Assembly: GCA_000482145.1 (NCBI GenBank)
Contig: AUXH01000602.1
Span: 1 to 11,474 of the forward strand
Source of the DNA: Strigomonas culicis
Lineage: Eukaryota; Euglenozoa; Kinetoplastea; Trypanosomatida; Trypanosomatidae
Direction: 5' to 3'
DNA length: 11,474 nucleotides
Shown here one piece after another: positions 6,586 through 11,474 of the stretch (position 1 is the stretch's first letter; each line of letters begins with the position of its first letter). Made by a program: the position numbers and the translations under genes. The notes below the pieces were generated by a model. It made no database searches, was not told the origin of the DNA, and saw only the letters and a program-made list of their open reading frames with translations.

Positions 6586-9110
6586 CTACGGCTGCTGCCC
6601 GAGCAGCGACACGTAGCCGTCGCCGTTTGTGCCCGTAATGAGCACCGGGTCCAAGGGATGCCACACCAGCGCCGTGCACGTCCCGGTGGACGGCACCGTC
6701 TGCAAAGGCGTCCCGTTCTGGCGCGTATCGTAGACCACCACGGTGTTGTCCTCGCTCCCCACAGCCACACGGTAGCCCTCCGGGGACGCCGCGAGCCCCA
6801 CGCGCGCCAAGGCGTTGTTGCGGTGGAGCGTGAACTGGCGCGCGCGCCGCGACTGGCGCACGTCCCACAGCACAACCGCGCTGTCCATGCCCGCCGTGAA
6901 GAAGCTGTGGGCGGCGCCGGCGGCCATCGCGCCGCTCGCGACAAAGCGGCCCGCGTCGCACATCGCGATGGAGTGCACGGCGCGGCTGTGCGCGTCGGCG
7001 GCGCACCACAGCGGCTGCCCACTCGTCACGTCCACGACCCGCAGCTCCTTGTTCGTACCGGCGAGAACAACCAGTGAGCTCGTGAAGTAGTTGATGCAGG
7101 ACAGCGCCGCGATGCTCTGCGCCGTGTCGAACGCGTAGGTGAACAAGGGCGCACCGAGCTTCGAGCGCGTGTCGACCGCCCTCCACCCTCGTCCTGTCCG
7201 TTCACCACGTACTTGCACAGGTGCAGCTGGTTGCCCTGCGCGTAGCTGATGAACTTGTCGGCGTAAAAGAAGCGCACGCCGCGGATGGTGCCGTCCGCCG
7301 CCGTCTTCACGTTGATCAAGGGAGAGAGCTTGTTCTGCGGTTGCCAGACACACAGGTGCCCGCCGGCCCCGCCCGTCACGATGCTCGGCTGCTGCAGACT
7401 CAGGCTGCAGTCCACGCAGTCCACCGCCCCCACATGGCCGCGCAGCAACGCGCCCTCGCCCTTGTACTTGGCCACCGGGTACTTGGTCGCGCGCACGCTC
7501 TTGTCCTGGCTGCCGGACACGATCGACCCGCTCGCGGTGCAGGCGAGGCACGTGACCGCGCCCTGGTGGACGGGGGCCGCGAGCCACTGGCCGGACGACT
7601 GCAGCGGCCGCAGCGGGTGCGCGGTGAAGGGCAGGAGCAGCTTGTACACCTTCCGCTCCGCGCCGCCGATGCGGGCCGCGTCGGCGGCCGCGCGGCGCTT
7701 CGCGGAGAGGCGCCGCTGCTGCTGCACCGACCACGGCGCGTCGCCGTAGCCGCTGCCCTTCGCGGGGCGCACCGGTCGCGCCGGGGCCGCGCCGCGCCGG
7801 CCGCCCCTGCCGGCCGGCGCGGCCGCAGTGGGGGGGCCGGGCGGCGGCATCGGATCCAGCCAGCCGCGCGGCAGCGGCCGCCGCGCGTGGATCACGTCGT
7901 CGTGATCCGCCTCCCCCTCCGCCGCCGCCGCGGTCACCACGCCGTACGCGAGCTCGCCGCGCGCGCCGTCCCAGGCGGCCCACCCGCCGTCCGCACCGCA
8001 CTCGACAACGGGCAGCGGGCCGGCGGGCTCCCCCCTTCTAACAAAGAAGACCTTCTCCTCGTCAAAGTCGAACGAGTCGCGGTGGATGTACGCGATGGCG
8101 TCGTTGGTGGCCGCGGCGATGTAGGCGGACCCCACGGCGACCGCGACGACGACGGCGGACAGCGCCGCTGCAGTGTCTGCCCCGGCGGGGCCCGGCCCCC
8201 CGCGCGCCGCCGTCCGGTGCGACGGGGAGCCGGAGGCCGGCGCGCGCCTCGACCGGCCCACGCGCCACGCCTCGTCGGCGGCCGCCGCTGCGCTGTGGGC
8301 CGCCGGCGCCGCCACGCGGCGCTCCAGATAGGCGAACACGTCGAGCGTCTTGTACACCTCCAGCGTGTCCGGCTGCGCGAGGCGGACGGTGCCGTCCGAC
8401 AGCCCGACGACGAGCAGCGAGCGGCTGGCGGCGACGGCGAGCACGCGGTGCGGGCGGCCGACCACGTGGCCGTCGCGCTCGCGCAGCACCTCGCCGGCGC
8501 GCCAGTGCACACGCACGGCCACCAGGTGGCCCGCGCCGGAGACAAGCGCCAGCAGGTCGGGCTGCAGGAACGCGCAGTGCGCGCAGCCGCCCTCGCCGTA
8601 GTAGTCGCCGCACGCGACCTCCAGCACGCCCGGCGAGAGGCCCGCCGCGCCTCCCTCGGCGTCGGGGGCGGGGCAGGCAAAGAGCAGCAGCGCGCTGGGC
8701 GTGCCCACCGCCGCCAGGGCGCCGTCGTCGCGAAGCGCTGCCGCGGCGGCGCCCTCGCACCGCGCGGGCAAGGTGCGGCGCACCTCGAGCTCGTACGCGA
8801 CGGGGCCGCCCTGCTCCCCCTCCAGCGCCTCGCCCGCCTCGCACAACTGGTAAAACGCGCCCTCCGACTCGTGCAGCACAAACAGGTCCCCCGCGTCGGT
8901 GGCGCGCAGCAGCTGGGGGGCGCGCGGGAGCTCCGTGAGGTGCACGTGCGCCTCGTCCTGCGCGTTCCAGAAGTAGAGCTGCCGCTGCACACTGCACCAC
9001 CAGATGCCCTGGGCCGTGACCGTGAGGCAGTGCACCGCGTTCATTCCCTGGCACCTCAGCGTCCGCACCTCCTCCCCGGCCTCCTCTGCACCTGTGCCGT
9101 GACCTTGCAT
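6586..9110 (-). CDS. WD40 repeat protein, WDR27-like, about 840 aa, with an apparent one-base frameshift
   Basis: The ATG at 9108-9110 is chosen because it follows a pyrimidine tract plus AG at 9185-9186; the frame extends further upstream only through non-protein-like spacer. The first frame gives about 641 residues to 7188. The continuation is in another frame and ends at TAG 6586-6588. WD-like blades include VVGLSDGTVRLAQ (234-246), AVTCLACTASGSIVSGSQD (518-536), GAVDCVDC plus IVTGGAGGHLCVWQ (561-590) and, after the shift, GTNKELRVVDV, AGMDSAVVLWDVR, VAVGSEDNTVVVYDTR and LITGTNGDGYVSLL. This suggests two seven-bladed propellers. The stretch FFYADKFISYAQGNQLHL and the downstream AGTNKELRVVD, followed by DAHSRAVHSI, resemble my recollection of WDR27, a conserved WD40 protein of poorly known function. 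Low-complexity Ala/Gly/Pro/Arg inserts lie at about 265-315 and 420-450. WD40 is secure; WDR27 orthology is tentative. Confidence 0.85.
7183..7190 (-). other. Apparent frameshift site in the WD40 gene
   Basis: The upstream frame reads ...KYVVNGQDE up to codon GAG at 7188-7190. From there the protein-like reading moves to the frame beginning WRAVDTRSKLGAPLF. The shift equals one missing base, most simply one G in the GGG run at 7186-7188 (CCC on the plus strand). No canonical slippery heptamer is visible, so an assembly or sequencing error, or a recent mutation, is more likely than programmed frameshifting. Confidence 0.8.
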
Positions 9111-9184
9111 TACCACTGCACGGTTTGCTAAGACGGCTAGATACGCTCTGTATAGACGGGTTGTATGAACAGCGTCAGGAAGAA

Positions 9185-9213
9185 CTGAGAAGCGAAAGAG
9201 CAGAAAGGAAGAG
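9185..9213 (-). promoter_or_regulatory. Putative polypyrimidine tract and trans-splice acceptor of the WD40 gene
   Basis: The minus strand reads a pyrimidine run ending UUUCGCUUCUCAG, with the AG at 9185-9186. The resulting 5' UTR is about 74 nt with no ATG before 9110, which decides the start codon of the WD40 gene and removes the open upstream extension. Confidence 0.65.
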
Positions 9214-9364
9214 AACGTAAAGCTGAATGAAGAAAGAGGAGCCAGCCATCCGCTACAATGCCAACAGCAAATAGAGGCGGGAGTATATGATTTCCTTTTT
9301 TCTCTTCTGCGGATAGCAAAAAAAAAAAATGTCGCGAATGTACACCGAGCAAGTCTCTGCTTCA

Positions 9365-11236
9365 CTACGTCCTCTCCGACGCGATCTGCTTTATCCACCC
9401 GAACAAGAGGGGGTTGAGCGCTCCCTGCTCACGCGGCACGGGTGCTACGCTCTGCGTTGCCTCCGCGCGCGCGTGAGGGGGTTTCACAAACCGCTCCCGG
9501 TCCTCCTCAAAGTATGCATCGAGCGCCGCACACGTCTCCTTCAACTCTCCGCTGGTCGCACTGGCAGTCGTATCGTCGTCTTCCTCAGATGCTGAGGTCG
9601 ACGGAGAGGAACAGTGCTTTTCCACGTCGTCAGTGGCGTCACCCGTTCGCATCATGTGACCATCGAACGTCGCAAACAGGTGCTCGTACGGGGTGGCACT
9701 GGTGTCGTTGCCCGGCACCGTCCCCGGGTCGTACAACGCGTTCTCCGCCGCCGCGATCCAGGCGGGCACCCACGCGAGCGATGCCCCACCGTCGTCGAGC
9801 GGGTACGGGTAGAGCAGCTGCGCCTGAAGCGTGGCGAGAAACTGGACGTACGCGTCGCTCTGGAGCCCCGCCGGTGCAGGGCTCGCCGTCCCGTGCGTCT
9901 GCGTCTTGAGGAATCGCTTGTGCGCTTGGTACCTCTGCGCGACCACCATGTAGCGGCACACGTGCTGCCGCAGAGAGCGGTAGCGGCGCCAGTCGTCCAT
10001 CGCACCAGGCGCGCTGGCTCGTGTGTGGCGCAGCCGTGGGATGCACGACTTGAAGATGGTGGCGTACCGCTGCCACCGCTCCAGCGCCCACACGAGCTGC
10101 AGCCCCAGCAGCAGAGCGGTAGGCGCCGCGCTTTCTTCTGCCCCCCCTGCCGCCACGGCAGAGAGCAGTCCCGCCGTCGCGTGCGTGTGGGGTAGCACCG
10201 CCGTGAAGAGAAGCAAAAAGAGGTAGCGCGGGAGGCACGGCAGCCGCACGCGCAGCAGACGGTTCTGCTGCTGTGCGGCGCGCACACCGTCCACCGCCTG
10301 CTCGAACAGCTGCGACTCGGTGAGGTGATCATAGGCACCGGACGAAAACAGCGTCGTCGCGTACTCGCAGTCAGACGGTGCTCTCAGCACGATCGTGGGG
10401 TGCTGCGCCGGACCAGCGCCACGCTCCTGGACGCTTGTGAGGGGTGCCGCCGTCGTGTGGAAACAAATGAGCTCACGCACCAGCGCCTGCGTTCGGGTCG
10501 CCCCCAATGCCTCCCTCGCCTCCGCCGCCGCTTTCGGTGGCGTCGTGGCCGAGAGGAGCAAGGCCGCTGCGGGCGGCAGCAGCGCCACGCACTGATGCTG
10601 GTTGTTGTACAGCACCTGCGCACACACCTGCTCTTGGATCCACTGCTCCAAGCTCGCCGTCAACGCCGCCTCGTGGTAGCACTGCTCCGCCCCCGTCGTT
10701 GGATCTGCGACGGACGCATAGACGTCGCCGCCACGCAGCCACAGCCGGCCCACGAGCTCCGCTGCGTAGTGCGCCTCTGAGAGGTGCCACCGGTGGAGGT
10801 AGCGCTGCCGCGTCGCGGGGTCCCCGACGGGCTCGAGCGTGTCGGCCAACAGAAGGGAAATGAGATCGGTGTACTCCACCGCACCGCGAGGGCCGGGCCC
10901 CTCCTGGCTCACAATCTGGAAAAAGGCATCCGGCACCGCGACGGATAAGTCCTTCAGCAGCATGAGCAGCACCCACACATCGTGCCACGAGGCGGCCACG
11001 TCCACGCAGGCGACGTGGCCGTGGCAGCGCCGCGTCCCGCCCTCCGGCACGCTCTCCAAGTAGAGATGCGGGGTGTGCAGCGCGTGGGCAGGGGCGGACA
11101 GGGGGCTCTCGCAGGCCCAGAGGTAGCTGCGGAGGGCGTACACGGACCGCGCGCACGGGGAAGCGGCGAGCCGCTGCTGCAGCTCCCACCTACTAATGCT
11201 ATCCTGCAAACAGATGATAAGGATGTTAAGTAGCAT
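9365..11236 (-). CDS. Hypothetical protein, 623 aa, family not recognised
   Basis: Starts at the ATG at 11234-11236, 23 nt after the first AG (11260-11261) that follows a long pyrimidine-rich, AG-free tract; the next Met is at residue 92, which supports this start. TAG is at 9365-9367. The sequence is mostly helical. The N-terminus is a short hydrophobic stretch LLNILIICL (2-10) without flanking positive charge, so a signal peptide or anchor is uncertain. Hydrophobic segments lie at RYLFLLLFTAVL (337-348) and ALLLGLQLVWAL (374-385); both could be buried helices rather than membrane spans. An acidic Ser/Thr-rich region (542-563, including EEDDD) resembles a casein kinase 2 target linker. The C-terminus ends with a compact hydrophobic/basic motif, LNPLLFGWIKQI (608-619). 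Composition and GC-rich codons match the neighbouring genes, which supports a real gene. No domain was identified. Confidence 0.85.
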   Translation of the reverse strand: MLLNILIICLQDSISRWELQQRLAASPCARSVYALRSYLWACESPLSAPAHALHTPHLYLESVPEGGTRRCHGHVACVDVAASWHDVWVLLMLLKDLSVAVPDAFFQIVSQEGPGPRGAVEYTDLISLLLADTLEPVGDPATRQRYLHRWHLSEAHYAAELVGRLWLRGGDVYASVADPTTGAEQCYHEAALTASLEQWIQEQVCAQVLYNNQHQCVALLPPAAALLLSATTPPKAAAEAREALGATRTQALVRELICFHTTAAPLTSVQERGAGPAQHPTIVLRAPSDCEYATTLFSSGAYDHLTESQLFEQAVDGVRAAQQQNRLLRVRLPCLPRYLFLLLFTAVLPHTHATAGLLSAVAAGGAEESAAPTALLLGLQLVWALERWQRYATIFKSCIPRLRHTRASAPGAMDDWRRYRSLRQHVCRYMVVAQRYQAHKRFLKTQTHGTASPAPAGLQSDAYVQFLATLQAQLLYPYPLDDGGASLAWVPAWIAAAENALYDPGTVPGNDTSATPYEHLFATFDGHMMRTGDATDDVEKHCSSPSTSASEEDDDTTASATSGELKETCAALDAYFEEDRERFVKPPHARAEATQSVAPVPREQGALNPLLFGWIKQIASERT

Positions 11237-11259
11237 GTCGGTCTCGCCCCGAGGAAATG

Positions 11260-11335
11260 CTATACATAAGTAAAAGTAAGAATACGAGCCACGCAGGGAG
11301 AAAGAGCGGTAGAAAGGGAGAGAGACAAAAGGGGT
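11260..11335 (-). promoter_or_regulatory. Putative polypyrimidine tract and trans-splice acceptor of the 623-aa gene
   Basis: The minus strand has a pyrimidine-rich region of about 60 nt (11270-11332) without any AG until UAUAG at 11260-11261. It leaves a 23-nt 5' UTR before the ATG at 11236. Confidence 0.6.
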
Positions 11336-11474
11336 CTATGAAGAACATGAAGATCACACTCATCCGCTGTCTTCATCATTTGCAAAGAAGGGTGATGCAT
11401 GGCCTAGTACAGCCATTCACGATCCGTTTATGAGGATGCCATTTTGATTCGTAATTACTGGGGATTAACACGTA

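Noticed and set aside
7183..7190. Programmed -1 ribosomal frameshift
   Set aside because: No X-XXY-YYZ slippery heptamer or obvious downstream pseudoknot was seen; a missing base in a G run is simpler.
7221..9131. An open frame of 636 codons on the plus strand
   Set aside because: Antisense to the WD40 gene, with an Arg/Ala/Gly/His-rich low-complexity product and no recognisable fold.
9111..9398. N-terminal extension of the WD40 frame beyond the ATG at 9110
   Set aside because: It runs through the AT-rich spacer and the pyrimidine tract, begins at a GTG and encodes Phe/Ser-rich non-conserved-looking sequence; the predicted splice acceptor lies inside it.

Overview
The window looks like nuclear DNA of a trypanosomatid (Kinetoplastea). 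Five large intron-less, GC-rich reading frames lie head to tail on the minus strand, as in a polycistronic unit. They are separated by AT-rich spacers of about 240-660 bases. Upstream of each start there is a pyrimidine-rich tract (purine-rich on the plus strand) followed by an AG, the pattern of spliced-leader trans-splicing. No bacterial-type ribosome sites, RNA genes, transposons or CRISPR arrays were seen. The genus cannot be fixed from the sequence alone. The spacers seem short for Leishmania, so a monoxenous relative is plausible.

In transcription order (right to left): (1) 9365-11236, a 623-aa protein of unknown function; (2) 6586-9110, a two-propeller WD40 protein resembling WDR27, interrupted by an apparent one-base frameshift near 7186-7188; (3) 3652-6237, an 861-aa NEK-like protein kinase with a B-box zinc finger and a C-terminal right-handed beta-helix; (4) 2391-2990, a 199-aa protein whose pattern resembles the HORMA domain of autophagy factor ATG13; (5) 67-1830, a 587-aa protein with a divergent PARP-like ADP-ribosyltransferase fold, a degenerate B-box and a coiled coil.

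The genes need not share a pathway, because trypanosomatid polycistrons usually mix functions. Two of the five carry B-box-type zinc fingers, and several have architectures I do not recall being described: PARP-like plus B-box plus coiled coil, and kinase plus B-box plus beta-helix. The strongest candidates for something new are the PARP-like domain with altered catalytic positions, the possible trypanosomatid ATG13, and the kinase/beta-helix fusion. All functional statements come from reading motifs by eye; no database search was run.
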